Assembly (NCBI RefSeq): GCF_012927105.1
Contig: NZ_JABBFV010000006.1
Coordinates: 62,001 to 126,000, forward strand
DNA: 64,000 nucleotides
Direction: 5' to 3'
From: Sphingobium psychrophilum
GTDB taxonomy: Bacteria; Pseudomonadota; Alphaproteobacteria; Sphingomonadales; Sphingomonadaceae
The notes beneath the pieces are model-generated. The model was not told the origin of the DNA and ran no database searches. It saw nothing but the letters and a program-made list of their open reading frames with translations. Position numbers and translations under genes: made by a program. Positions 28,179-37,102 of the stretch are shown here, in pieces (position 1 is the first letter of the stretch; the number at the start of each line of letters is the position of its first letter).

Positions 28179-28673
28179 TTAAGGTATGATAGCTTTTGCC
28201 GTTTCGACAGCATAGTCGGCTTTGAGATCATCAAAGCGCGAGTGCCAATCTCCAATACCATGCATGGCCTTTAGAGCCGTTTCCAATCGAACGGGAGCAA
28301 CCACCGTCCGAAGTCGCAACATGGCACCCTCCGATGATGTGGCCTTTCGGGTATATGATCGATCACGCGCCTCGATATACATGTCCGTACCTTGGCTGAC
28401 TTTGAACCAAGGCTGAGGAATAGTACCCAAATTATCCTGATAGTTGCCGATAATACTCCAATCTCCGTGATGCAGCTTGGCGTCGAGAGTAAGGGCTGCA
28501 AATTGGATGGGGGCTCCATCCACGGTTGAAATTGCGACATCGTTGTTCACGACCTTGTCAAAGACAACGACATAGAGTTCACCCTTCCAGTCACCCACAA
28601 TCTGCCCAAGGCCGTTGCGCTCTTGATCGATCGGCATGAGAAAAACATCACCCAGCTTCACACGTTGCGGCAT
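28179..28673 (-). CDS. Orphan Imm26-like immunity protein (tentative)
   Basis: 164 residues from ATG 28673, which has AAGGA seven bases upstream; the frame opens at 28799 but the extra 42 residues lack a ribosome binding site. The N-terminal 'VKLGDVFLMPIDQERNGLGQIVG...LYVVVFD' and later 'HGDWSIIGNYQDN...WFKVSQGTD' resemble the Imm26 family of polymorphic-toxin immunity proteins, which open with GD.F.iPl. GC content is visibly lower than in neighbours, suggesting transfer. No toxin gene is adjacent, so it would be an orphan immunity gene. The family match is from memory and should be checked. Confidence 0.5.
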   Translation of the reverse strand: MPQRVKLGDVFLMPIDQERNGLGQIVGDWKGELYVVVFDKVVNNDVAISTVDGAPIQFAALTLDAKLHHGDWSIIGNYQDNLGTIPQPWFKVSQGTDMYIEARDRSYTRKATSSEGAMLRLRTVVAPVRLETALKAMHGIGDWHSRFDDLKADYAVETAKAIIP

Positions 28674-28811
28674 TCGACAATCCTTGCATAGCTGAGATGT
28701 CTTGGCCCAAGCTTCCAACGTCCGCAATCGGGCAAGAAAATTCCACGGCGGAACGGCAACAAATGGTCGATCCCAGACGGTCCGTTCCATCAGCCCCACG
28801 GCCCAACCGGC

Positions 28812-30578
28812 TCACCCCACCCGCTTGAAAATCCAGCCGATGCTCGATCCGCCGGGCAGCGCTTCGCTGGTCACGACCAGTTGCTTGGTCGGGTGGGGGC
28901 GGCCGTCGCCGTCGACCCACAGGCTGTCCTCGACGCTCAGTACACCTGCGCCGGTGCGATATTGCCAGAGGGCACCATGGTCGATGCGCAGCAGCGCACC
29001 CATATTGTCGGCGGTCAGCGTCGGTTCGACGCCCGGTGCCAGGTGGAAGCGCAGCTGCACCGGCTGTTTGGCGGGCTTGCGGCGGCGTTCGGCGGGGGTT
29101 AGCATATCCTCGCCCCGGATTTCCTTGCCGTCGCCGCTCATCAACAGCAGGCGGCGGTGGACATAGCCCAAGCGGCGGACATAGCCGTCATGGGACAGGT
29201 CCAGCCGGCTGCCATTGTCCAGCTCCTGCCGGTTCAGCTCGACTTCGGTCACGCCCTTGCCCAGCGTGCCGTCGGGCAGCAGCGCGGTCGAATTATTATC
29301 GTTGAGGATCAGCGTGCTGTGCGCGGCGGTGGTGCGCAGTCCCTGCGCCAGATCGCGCGGTATCCACGCTCCCTCCAGGGCCGCGCCGCCGCAATTGACG
29401 ACCAGCCGCAGCGGCCCGTCGCTGATCTCGATCGCGCCGGTCGATGCGCAGCCCGCTTCGGCGAGGCGCGCGACCGGGGGCGGGGCGGCGTCGATCTGGA
29501 GCACGGTCGCGCCCGCGGCGATGCGCTGATAACCCCAGTCGCGCGCCTGGCGCAGCGGCCGGGCGCGGACCCGGCTGGCCGCGACCACGGCGGACACCAG
29601 GTCGGGGTCGATCGCGCCGGACCCCTGCCAACTGCCAAGGCCGCCGTCGCCATGGGCCAGGCCCAGCAGCGCCGGGACCGCGCGGTTCAATCCTTCGATC
29701 AGGCAGGCGGGCGGGGCTTCGCGGCGCACGTCATAGACTGCGCGCAGCATGGACAGCAGCATCACCGCCTCCAGTTGCGCCAGCGGGGACCGCGACACGA
29801 TGCCGCCATCGGGATGGAAGCCGCTGTCGATCGCGCGCTTGAGGCCCGCTTCGCCGAACAGCTTGCGTGGCCCCCCGCCGGGAATCAGCAGCGCTGCGGC
29901 GACGATGCCGCACCAGACGACGAGGCGGGGCAGGCCCATCGGCGCCTTGTCGGCGCTGCGATCCAGATGGCGGGCGGTGCGCGCAATGCAGTTCAGCACC
30001 AGCGAGCGATAGACCAGGTCGCTGGACGAAAGGATCAGCGGCGCATGGGCGGTCCAGAACAGCAGCCGCCAGCCGGCATTGTCCGCGCGCCAGGCCGGTT
30101 CGCTGGGCGTTTCATGATGGGCCGCCAGCCATTTGCGCATCACGCTTTCAGCGATCGGCGCGCCCTGTTCCCGCGACGCGCTGCTGGCCAGGTCGCGCAG
30201 CCAGCGGAAGCCGTGCAGATAGTCGGCAAAGGCCGGGCCGACCGACAGCTTGGCGAAGTCGAGCGCATCGACCGGCAGCTTGTGCCCGCGGAACAGGAAA
30301 TAGCCCGCCCGCATCGCCGCGCCCGCCCGGCCATCGCCGGGAATGGCGTCATCCGGCACAGCCAGCAGCTTCAGGGGATATTTACCGCGCAGCTTGCGGC
30401 CGTGGATCGGCGTCTTCCAGCTGAGCAGATAGAATTGATTGGCGATCTTTTGCGCCAGCGACAGGCCTTTGTCATCCGCGACGCGGATGAGGCGCTTGCC
30501 CTGCTCTATGCCGTCGTCGCCGGCATCAGGCGCGGCGTCGGGGGTGGAGCGGCTGGCGATGCGCCGGTGGTCGTTCAC
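28812..30578 (-). CDS. Heparinase II/III-family protein
   Basis: 588 residues starting at GTG 30578, overlapping the rpe stop by four bases (GTGA). The N-terminal helical toroid has the '[30 protein letters not shown]' segment and '[22 protein letters not shown]'. The C-terminal beta-sheet domain contains '[16 protein letters not shown]' and '[22 protein letters not shown]', typical of heparinase II/III-like proteins in alphaproteobacteria. These may be polysaccharide lyases; no signal peptide is evident, so activity and location are unclear. Confidence 0.85.
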   Translation of the reverse strand: MNDHRRIASRSTPDAAPDAGDDGIEQGKRLIRVADDKGLSLAQKIANQFYLLSWKTPIHGRKLRGKYPLKLLAVPDDAIPGDGRAGAAMRAGYFLFRGHKLPVDALDFAKLSVGPAFADYLHGFRWLRDLASSASREQGAPIAESVMRKWLAAHHETPSEPAWRADNAGWRLLFWTAHAPLILSSSDLVYRSLVLNCIARTARHLDRSADKAPMGLPRLVVWCGIVAAALLIPGGGPRKLFGEAGLKRAIDSGFHPDGGIVSRSPLAQLEAVMLLSMLRAVYDVRREAPPACLIEGLNRAVPALLGLAHGDGGLGSWQGSGAIDPDLVSAVVAASRVRARPLRQARDWGYQRIAAGATVLQIDAAPPPVARLAEAGCASTGAIEISDGPLRLVVNCGGAALEGAWIPRDLAQGLRTTAAHSTLILNDNNSTALLPDGTLGKGVTEVELNRQELDNGSRLDLSHDGYVRRLGYVHRRLLLMSGDGKEIRGEDMLTPAERRRKPAKQPVQLRFHLAPGVEPTLTADNMGALLRIDHGALWQYRTGAGVLSVEDSLWVDGDGRPHPTKQLVVTSEALPGGSSIGWIFKRVG

Positions 30579-31237
30579 CCGCCCCGCAGCTTCCGGATAT
30601 TGTCGGCATAGGCGGACGGGCCGCCACGGAAGGTGGCGGTGCCCGCGACCAGCACGTCTGCGCCGGCTTCGATCGCCTTGGGCGCGGTGGTGAAATCGAT
30701 GCCGCCGTCGACCTGCAAGTGAATCTCGCGGCCGGTCTTGTCGATCATCTTGCGGATCGCTTCGATCTTGCGCAGCTGATTGTCGATGAAGCTCTGCCCG
30801 CCGAAACCGGGATTGACGCTCATCACCAAGATCAGGTCGACGTCGTCGATCAGATAATCCAGCATCTTGGCCGGGGTGCCGGGGTTCAGCACCACGCCCG
30901 CCTTCACGCCCAGCGACTTGATATGCTGGACGGTGCGGTGGATGTGCGGACCCGCTTCGGGATGGACCGTAATGATGTCGGAACCCGCCGCCACGAAGGC
31001 TTCGAGATACTGATCGACCGGAGAGATCATCAGATGGACGTCGAAGACCTTCGTCGTGTGCGGGCGCAGCGCCTTCACCACGTTGGGGCCGATGGTGATG
31101 TTCGGCACGAAATGGCCGTCCATGACGTCGATATGCACCCAGTCGCATCCCGCTTCGTCGATGGCGCGCACCTCCTCGCCCAGGCGGGCGAAGTCGGCGG
31201 AAAGGATGGAGGGCGAGATGAGAATGGAACGGGTCAT
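30575..31237 (-). CDS. rpe: Ribulose-phosphate 3-epimerase
   Basis: 220 residues, TIM barrel. Interconverts ribulose 5-phosphate and xylulose 5-phosphate. Signatures: [48 protein letters not shown] and LQVDGGI, which include the metal-binding His and Asp residues. It is translationally coupled to the heparinase-like gene downstream and is the operon leader. Confidence 0.96.
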   Translation of the reverse strand: MTRSILISPSILSADFARLGEEVRAIDEAGCDWVHIDVMDGHFVPNITIGPNVVKALRPHTTKVFDVHLMISPVDQYLEAFVAAGSDIITVHPEAGPHIHRTVQHIKSLGVKAGVVLNPGTPAKMLDYLIDDVDLILVMSVNPGFGGQSFIDNQLRKIEAIRKMIDKTGREIHLQVDGGIDFTTAPKAIEAGADVLVAGTATFRGGPSAYADNIRKLRGG

Positions 31238-31326
31238 TAACCGTTCGCCTTAATCGCCACCGGGGGCGAGGGCAACGGACATTTGCAGGCGAGTCGCGAT
31301 TGTTTCCGCGCTGCGCCTGCGGCGCT

Positions 31327-31827
31327 TTACAGCATCACGAAAATCGTGGGGTCCAGCCGCTGCGACGCGGGCGCGCCGCGGGGCAGCAACTGCTTGACGC
31401 CATGCAGCCCGACCACGACCCCATCATCGTCCAGCACCGGCGCGGCGATCAGTCGCATGGCGCATTGGCCCGCACCGTCGATCTGGTTGATATCGACGTC
31501 CAGGGTGAAGCCGCGTTTATGGCGGATGGCATAGGTGCGCAGCCGCTCCATCGCGTCGCGGGAGTCCGGGGTGTAGAGCGACACGGACAGCGGGCGCGAT
31601 ACCGCGCTGTCGCGTTCCAGCCCGAATATGTCATAGACCCCGGCGGTCCAGCTCAGCGCATTGTCGGCCAGGTTGCAATGCCACAGCCCCAGCCCCCGTT
31701 CCGCCAGCGCCGCGTCGTTGCGGGCGATGCTGGAATCGAGCAGCACCGGGGCAAGATGTTCGCGCAGGTCGTAGAGCGGCCAGCTATGATTGAGGGGAAG
31801 AGGCTCGATCGGACGCACAGGGGGCAC
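31327..31827 (-). CDS. Stand-alone PAS-fold protein
   Basis: 166 residues. 'RNDAALAERGLGLWHCNLADNALSWTAGVYDIFGLERD' and 'IRHKRGFTLDVDINQIDGAGQCAMRLIAAPVLDDDGVVVGLHGV' match the PAS/PAC pattern of a PAS_3-type sensor module. There is no histidine kinase, GGDEF or HTH output domain in the frame. Such single-domain PAS proteins in sphingomonads have unknown partners. It is monocistronic, 44 bp from rsmB, in the same direction. Confidence 0.7.
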   Translation of the reverse strand: MPPVRPIEPLPLNHSWPLYDLREHLAPVLLDSSIARNDAALAERGLGLWHCNLADNALSWTAGVYDIFGLERDSAVSRPLSVSLYTPDSRDAMERLRTYAIRHKRGFTLDVDINQIDGAGQCAMRLIAAPVLDDDGVVVGLHGVKQLLPRGAPASQRLDPTIFVML

Positions 31828-31871
31828 CTTTTACGCGGGGAAATCCTCTCTAAGCCCTTCATGGTTAAGGC

Positions 31872-33164
31872 TTAGTTCGCCCTTTTGGCAAGCCTCGCGA
31901 TGAAAAATCCGTCCGCGCCGCCCTGCGCCGCCAGCGTGTCGGGCAATGTCCGCAGCCAGCCCTGTGCCGTGGGGGCCATGCCTTCGGGCATTTCGTCAGC
32001 TTCCACAGGGATCAGCGCGAAGTCGGGGCGAGCGGCCAGGAAGCGTTCGACCTGCTCTTCGCCCTCGGCCCGTTCCAGTGAGCAGGTGGCGTAGATGATC
32101 CGGCCGCCCGGCTTCAGCCAGTCGGCGGCGCGGGCCAGCAGCGCGCTTTGCAGTTCGGCCAGTTCCGCGATCTGGCGCGGGCCGATGCGGTGCAGCACGT
32201 CGGGATGACGACGGTAGATGCCTGTCGCGGTGCAGGGCGCATCGAGCAGAATGGCGTCCACCGGCTCCTCCGGCTGCCATGTCCGCAGGTCGGCGGTCGC
32301 GACATCGGCGGTCAGGCCGGTGCGCGCCAGATTTTCGGTGAGCCGCTCCAGCCGCTTGCTTGACTGGTCGATCGCGGTGACGCGCCAGCCGGCCGCGGCC
32401 AGCTGCATCGTCTTGCCGCCCGGTGCGGCGCACAGGTCCAGCACATCGCGGCCTTCTCCCGGCCCCAGCAGCCGCGCGGCGCAGGAGGCGGCGATATCCT
32501 GCACCCACCAGGCGCCGTCCGCAAAGCCGGGCAGGGTGGGTATTGCAACGCTTTCGGGCAGGCGGACATGGCCCGGCGCGAACGACGCGCCACCCAGTTC
32601 AGCTGTCCACTTCGCTGTCTCCGCTACGTCGCGCAGGCTGATGTCGACCGGCGGGCGGATCGCATAGGCATGGGCGGCGGCCAGTGGCATGGCGTCGCCC
32701 CATTGGGCGGCCCAGCGTTCGGCGACTTGCGCGGGCAGGGTCAGGGGGACGGGCAGGGCGGGTTCGCCGCGCGTCACCGTGCCGAACACGCCATGGACCA
32801 GCTTGCGTGGCCCGCCATCGACCAAAGGCAGGGCGGTGGCGATGGCGGCATGGGGCGGGGTGTCGAGCACCAAAGTCTGGACGAGGGCGATGCGCAGCAC
32901 CATCCGCGCCTTGGCGTCGGGGGGCAGGATCTGCTTGGTCGCGCCGTCGATCAGCGCGTCGAGATCGGGCAGGTGGCGCAGGGTTTCGGCGGCGATCGCA
33001 TGGACCAGCGCGCGGTCGGCGGGCGGCAATCCCTGCGCCGCGCCATGCAGCGCCAGCTCCAGCGGATCGCCCCGACGCAATACCGCATCGAGCAGTTTCA
33101 GCGCGGCGCGGCGGGCGGGAAGGCCGGGGACATCTTCGGGGCGGATTGCGGGACGGCGGGACAT
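31872..33164 (-). CDS. rsmB: RsmB/NOP-family rRNA cytosine-C5 methyltransferase
   Basis: 430 residues. N-terminal 130 residues form a NusB-like RNA-binding domain; the C-terminal Rossmann methyltransferase has VLDLCAAPGGKTMQLA for SAM binding, DAPCTATG (Cys that resolves the adduct) and YATCSLER (nucleophile Cys), the m5C methyltransferase pattern. The E. coli relative methylates 16S C967. Related RsmF or NSUN enzymes share the motifs, but the NusB domain supports RsmB. Confidence 0.88.
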   Translation of the reverse strand: MSRRPAIRPEDVPGLPARRAALKLLDAVLRRGDPLELALHGAAQGLPPADRALVHAIAAETLRHLPDLDALIDGATKQILPPDAKARMVLRIALVQTLVLDTPPHAAIATALPLVDGGPRKLVHGVFGTVTRGEPALPVPLTLPAQVAERWAAQWGDAMPLAAAHAYAIRPPVDISLRDVAETAKWTAELGGASFAPGHVRLPESVAIPTLPGFADGAWWVQDIAASCAARLLGPGEGRDVLDLCAAPGGKTMQLAAAGWRVTAIDQSSKRLERLTENLARTGLTADVATADLRTWQPEEPVDAILLDAPCTATGIYRRHPDVLHRIGPRQIAELAELQSALLARAADWLKPGGRIIYATCSLERAEGEEQVERFLAARPDFALIPVEADEMPEGMAPTAQGWLRTLPDTLAAQGGADGFFIARLAKRAN

Positions 33165-33189
33165 GGGCGGCCCCTACGCGCTTTCGCCA

Positions 33190-33495
33190 TCAAAGAAAAT
33201 GGGAGACGCCAAAGCCAATGGCGAGGAACAGCGCGACCCAGGACAATATGCCGACCCAAAGGGCCAGCCAGTCGGACCGGCGCGGCTTGGGGCGGCTACC
33301 CTTGGGCACCACCCGCAGCGAGGAGGGGATGCGTTTGGTGCCGAATGTCGCGACCGCGATGAGCCGTCGCCCAATGCCGTGAAAGAAGCGGGCGGTGTGG
33401 CGGGAAAAGACATGATTGACGGTCAGTTCCACGGCAAGGCCGCCGACCTGCCGAAACAGGAAGCCGGCCGCTTCACTGACAACCTCGTCCACCAT
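33190..33495 (-). CDS. Small hypothetical membrane protein
   Basis: 101 residues with one C-terminal transmembrane helix (about 80-99) and a basic middle stretch (KGSRPKPRRSD). ATG 33495 overlaps the htpX TGA (TGATG), so translation is probably coupled to htpX. No family recognised. The overlap and the typical membrane-anchor end make it credible. Confidence 0.5.
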   Translation of the reverse strand: MVDEVVSEAAGFLFRQVGGLAVELTVNHVFSRHTARFFHGIGRRLIAVATFGTKRIPSSLRVVPKGSRPKPRRSDWLALWVGILSWVALFLAIGFGVSHFL

Positions 33496-34415
33496 CAGCG
33501 GCCGTGCGGGTCGAGCGCGCTGCGACGGCGCGGGGGCGGCGCTGCTGGAGAGAGGGCGGAGGCGCGGGGCGCTGCGCCGATTGTGGGCGCGCCCATCTGC
33601 GCCGCCAAATCCTGTAGCGCGGCGATCCGCTTTTCCGTGGCCGGGTGAGTGGAGAAGAGTTCGCTGACATGGGTCGGCACGATATAGAGCTGCGCCGCGG
33701 CCGGATTGCGCTGCGCCACCGGGTTGGGAATCCGCTCGGCCGCTCCCGCGATCTTGGCCAGGGCGGCGGCGAGGGCATGGGGATTGCCGCTGATGGCCGC
33801 CCCGGCCCGGTCGGCGCCATATTCGCGGGTGCGGCTGATCGCCATCTGCACGATCATCGCGGCGAAGGGGGCGACGATCACCGCCATCAGGCTGGCGATC
33901 ATATTGCCATGCCCGCCTTCCCGGTCGCCGCCGCGGAAGAAGAGGCCGAAATTGGCCAGCATCGAAATGGCGCCCGCGATCGTCGCGACCATCGTCATGA
34001 TGAGCGTGTCGCGGTTCTGCACATGGCCCAGTTCATGCGCCATCACGCCGGCTACCTCGTCGCGACTCAGCATCGAGAGCAGGCCGCTGGTGGCGGCGAC
34101 GGCGGCGTTTTCCGGGTTGCGGCCGGTGGCGAAGGCGTTGGGCGCGTCCTGGTCGATGATATAGACGCGCGGCATGGGGAGCTGCGCCCGCTGTGCCAGA
34201 TCGCGCACCAGATTGTAGAAATCGGGCGCGCTCTGCGCATCGACTTCGCGTGCGTCATGCATCCGCAGCACGATCTTGTCGGCGTTCCAGAAGGTGAAGA
34301 GGTTCATGCCCGCCGCCACCAGCAGCGCGATCACCGCCCCGCCGCTGCCGCCCAGCGTATAGCCCAACGCCATGAACAGCGCGGTCAGCGCCGCCAGCAA
34401 TAGGGTCGTCTTCAT
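33495..34415 (-). CDS. htpX: Membrane-bound zinc protease HtpX
   Basis: 306 residues. M48-family metalloprotease in inner-membrane quality control. Two N-terminal transmembrane helices (about 3-38), then [12 protein letters not shown], the zinc-binding HELGH at 127-131, and two later helices. The ligand Glu lies in [13 protein letters not shown]. Length is standard. Start 34415 ([10 protein letters not shown]) is the family start. The C-terminal tail is Pro/Arg-rich ([15 protein letters not shown]). Confidence 0.94.
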   Translation of the reverse strand: MKTTLLLAALTALFMALGYTLGGSGGAVIALLVAAGMNLFTFWNADKIVLRMHDAREVDAQSAPDFYNLVRDLAQRAQLPMPRVYIIDQDAPNAFATGRNPENAAVAATSGLLSMLSRDEVAGVMAHELGHVQNRDTLIMTMVATIAGAISMLANFGLFFRGGDREGGHGNMIASLMAVIVAPFAAMIVQMAISRTREYGADRAGAAISGNPHALAAALAKIAGAAERIPNPVAQRNPAAAQLYIVPTHVSELFSTHPATEKRIAALQDLAAQMGAPTIGAAPRASALSPAAPPPRRRSALDPHGR

Positions 34416-34512
34416 TCCGCTCACTTGCACTCGCCTCCGTGTCGGCCCAGATAGCATCGCAGTCCTGAATATGGGGGTGATGTCGCCCCTCCGCAATCGA
34501 AAGGCCGCCACC

Positions 34513-34686
34513 ATGGGAACCTTCAACGGCAAACGCCCCGCGCATGTGCAGCCGCCTGCGCACCTGTCCAAAAGCCCGCCGGTGCCGCAGCCCGATCCGC
34601 TGGACCAGCCCACGCCCCATGACGAGGCGATGAGCCCGGTGCGCTATGGCGATTGGGAGCGGAAGGGCATCGCGATCGATTTCTGA
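34513..34686 (+). CDS. DUF1674 / SDHAF4-like succinate dehydrogenase assembly factor
   Basis: 57 residues. The C-terminal [16 protein letters not shown] is the strongly conserved DUF1674 motif, shared with mitochondrial SDHAF4/Sdh8, which binds flavinylated SdhA during complex II assembly. The middle is Pro-rich and probably disordered. AAAGG precedes ATG 34513; in-frame codons further upstream lie in the region antisense to htpX and are not used. It is divergent from htpX. Confidence 0.8.
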   Translation: MGTFNGKRPAHVQPPAHLSKSPPVPQPDPLDQPTPHDEAMSPVRYGDWERKGIAIDF

Positions 34687-34846
34687 GTTGGCTCTAAATC
34701 CTTGATCCTGCTGGCATGACTCGGCTCGCCGTCGATTTTGCACGGCTGCCGATGGCCCGTGCCGCCGCTGCGGGGAGTCAAGCGCCTCGCTCTGGCCTTT
34801 TGCCCCGCAAGGCCTGAAGGCTTGGGGTAAGAGGAGATAGTGGGGC

Positions 34847-35314
34847 GTGGGCGTACAATTGGTTTCTGACGGGAATGGCAAGGCGGTTTCGGATTATGCG
34901 CCGGAGGATGCGGCGCTGCTCTGCGCGGTCGGGCGGCTGGTCTGCGCCTGGACGATGCTGGAACAAAGCCTGGAGGCGAAGATCGGCCTGTTGCGCGACG
35001 CCATGGGCGACATACGCACCGTGGGCGCGCGGACCCGGCCAAGCATGGCCAAGCTGATGACCGAATTGCGCACGATGGTCGCGATGCGGGACCGGCGCAA
35101 CGCCAGCGCGCTGACCGAAATTTCCGCGATCGAGCGCGACATACAGCGGATCGACCGCTTCCGCGCGCTCATCATCCAGGGGTTTCACCAGCCCGAACCG
35201 GGCGGATTTACCTGCCGCGACAGCCGCAACACGATCCATCATGTCGCCTTCGATCATCTCGATGGCGAAATCGCTGCGCTGGAAGGTGTCGCCAGCCGTC
35301 TTCTTGCCGTGTAG
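34847..35314 (+). CDS. Hypothetical all-helical protein
   Basis: 155 residues, predicted helical, with AVGRLVCAWTMLEQSLEAKI early and FRALIIQGFHQPEPGGF...DSRNTIHHVAFDHL late. The WTMLEQSLE helix and the late R-rich/HH segment are reminiscent of HEPN-like or similar helical-bundle proteins but a family cannot be assigned. It starts at GTG 34847 and is monocistronic. Composition resembles the neighbours. Confidence 0.5.
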   Translation: MGVQLVSDGNGKAVSDYAPEDAALLCAVGRLVCAWTMLEQSLEAKIGLLRDAMGDIRTVGARTRPSMAKLMTELRTMVAMRDRRNASALTEISAIERDIQRIDRFRALIIQGFHQPEPGGFTCRDSRNTIHHVAFDHLDGEIAALEGVASRLLAV

Positions 35315-35483
35315 GGCGACGCCTTTTCGAATAGTGCGCTCGCCAATTCGTTCGTCTTGCCCATGTCTTAAATCGGGCTGAAAAACCCGCCACACATCAT
35401 CATAACATGCGCGCGACGCTTGACCTTTTCTGCACGGGCGGCAATTCAAAGCCCGATCGCGTCCGCGTGAAAGGGATACCAAC

Positions 35484-36359
35484 TTGACCAAGCCGATTCG
35501 TAAAGCCGTTTTCCCTGTCGCCGGGCTTGGCACGCGATTTCTGCCTGCCACTAAAGCGGTGCCCAAGGAATTGCTGCCGGTGGTCGATCGTCCGCTAATC
35601 CAATATGCGGTGGATGAAGCGCGCGAAGCGGGGATCGAGCAGTTCATCTTCGTGACCGGTCGCGGCAAGGGCGCAATCGAGGATTATTTCGACATCGCTT
35701 TCGAATGCGAGACGTTGCAGCGCGAGCGCGGCAAGGATTTGTCGGCGCTGGAAGGGACGCGGCTCGATCCGGGCAATGCCGTCTTCCTGCGCCAGCAGGA
35801 ATCGCTGGGCCTGGGCCACGCCATCTGGGTGGCGCGCGACATCATCGGCGACGAACCCTTCGCCATCCTGCTGCCCGACGAATTTATGAAGGGCGAAAAG
35901 GGCAATGGCTGCATGAAGCAGATGGTCGACGCCTATGAGAAGGTCGGCGGCAATCTGGTCTGCGCGCTGGAAATTCCGATGGATCAGACGCCCAGCTATG
36001 GCGTGATCGATCCGGGCGCGCGCGACGGCGCGCTGACGGAGGTCAAGGGGCTGGTCGAAAAGCCAAAGCTCGGCACCGCGCCCAGCAACTTGATCCTGCC
36101 GGGCCGCTACATCCTTCAGCCCGACGTCATGAAGATCCTGGAAAACCAGGAAAAGGGCGCTGGCGGCGAAATCCAGCTGACCGACGCCATGGCCTCGCTG
36201 ATCGGCAAGCAGCCTTTCCACGGCGTCGCCTTCGACGGTCGCCGCTTCGATTGCGGGTCGAAGGCCGGCTATATCGAGGCGAACCTGGCGCTGGCGCTCG
36301 AGCGCGCGGATCTGGGCGACCATATCCGCGCCTTCGCGACGGCGGAACTGGCGCGCTGA
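35484..36359 (+). CDS. galU: UTP--glucose-1-phosphate uridylyltransferase
   Basis: 291 residues. Produces UDP-glucose for polysaccharides and glycolipids. The nucleotide-binding loop is AVFPVAGLGTRFLPATKA, with PKELLPVVDRPLIQYAV, LPDEF, and 'FDCGSKAGYIEANLA' at the C-terminus. Length is typical. A TTGACC element at 35417-35422 could be a -35 box, though no convincing -10 follows. It is closed by the bidirectional terminator at 36407-36442. Confidence 0.96.
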   Translation: MTKPIRKAVFPVAGLGTRFLPATKAVPKELLPVVDRPLIQYAVDEAREAGIEQFIFVTGRGKGAIEDYFDIAFECETLQRERGKDLSALEGTRLDPGNAVFLRQQESLGLGHAIWVARDIIGDEPFAILLPDEFMKGEKGNGCMKQMVDAYEKVGGNLVCALEIPMDQTPSYGVIDPGARDGALTEVKGLVEKPKLGTAPSNLILPGRYILQPDVMKILENQEKGAGGEIQLTDAMASLIGKQPFHGVAFDGRRFDCGSKAGYIEANLALALERADLGDHIRAFATAELAR

Positions 36360-36372
36360 ACTGCAGCTTGAC

Positions 36373-36396
36373 GTGCTCCCGCGTAGGCGGGAGCAC
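36373..36396. repeat. Perfect 10-bp hairpin, dispersed repeat family
   Basis: GTGCTCCCGC-GTAG-GCGGGAGCAC is a perfect inverted repeat downstream of galU. Its left arm (CGTGCTCCCGC) recurs at 57909-57919 between hisG and hisD, indicating a small extragenic repeat family. It has no U-tract, so termination is left to the adjacent hairpin. Confidence 0.6.
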
Positions 36397-36406
36397 GGAA
36401 CGAATG

Positions 36407-36442
36407 AAAAAAGGCGGCTCCCCATAGGAAGCCGCCTTTTTT
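36407..36442. terminator. Bidirectional rho-independent terminator, galU/ssb
   Basis: A GGCGGCT/AGCCGCC stem with a short loop is flanked by six A on the left and six T on the right, so it works for galU on the plus strand and ssb on the minus strand, which converge here. Confidence 0.85.
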
Positions 36443-36463
36443 CATATCGTTGAACCTGGGTGC

Positions 36464-37039
36464 TCAGAACGGCACTTCGTCGTCCAGGTCATTGTCGAAA
36501 TTGGGGCTGCCCGCGCGGCTGGCGCCACCGCCGCCACCTGCGCTGCCCTGCGATCGTCCGCCGCCGAAGCCGCCGCCACTCGAAGCACCGCCCCCGAAAT
36601 CATCATAACCGCCCGACGATGCGCCCCAGTCGCTCACGCCCTGCTGCGAACGGCCGCCACCGCCGCCACCCTGGCCGCCGCCGCCCGGCGCGCCGTCCAG
36701 CATGGTCAGCACCGCGCCCGGTCCCGACAGCGCGACTTCGGTCGTGTAGCGGTCATTGCCCGACTGGTCCTGCCATTTGCGGGTGCGCAACTGGCCCTCG
36801 ATATAGATTTTGCTGCCCTTGCGCAGGAAACGCTCGGCCACGCCGACCAGGCCTTCGCCGTTGATGACGACATTATGCCATTCGGTGCGCTCTTTTTTCT
36901 CGCCGGTCATCCGGTCTTTCCAGCTTTCGGATGTCGCGATGCGCAGATTGCAAATCTTGCCACCATTCTGGAAGCTTTTGACTTCCGGGTCGGCACCCAG
37001 ATTGCCGACCAGAATGACCTTGTTGACAGACCCTGCCAT
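36464..37039 (-). CDS. ssb: Single-stranded DNA-binding protein
   Basis: 191 residues. The N-terminal OB fold begins [17 protein letters not shown] and includes '[17 protein letters not shown]'. A Gly-rich disordered linker (residues ~115-178) precedes the acidic tip DLDDEVPF, which recruits replication and repair partners. A strong ribosome binding site GGAGGAATC precedes the ATG. Confidence 0.96.
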   Translation of the reverse strand: MAGSVNKVILVGNLGADPEVKSFQNGGKICNLRIATSESWKDRMTGEKKERTEWHNVVINGEGLVGVAERFLRKGSKIYIEGQLRTRKWQDQSGNDRYTTEVALSGPGAVLTMLDGAPGGGGQGGGGGGRSQQGVSDWGASSGGYDDFGGGASSGGGFGGGRSQGSAGGGGGASRAGSPNFDNDLDDEVPF

Positions 37040-37102
37040 GATTCCTCCGAAACTCTAAAGCCGCCTCTTATAGTCCTGCCGCTTTCGCCGTCTAGGCGGA
37101 AG

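Noticed and set aside
28674..28799. N-terminal 42 codons of the Imm26-like gene
   Set aside because: The internal ATG at 28673 has a good AAGGA ribosome binding site at correct spacing and the extension lacks one; kept only as a note.
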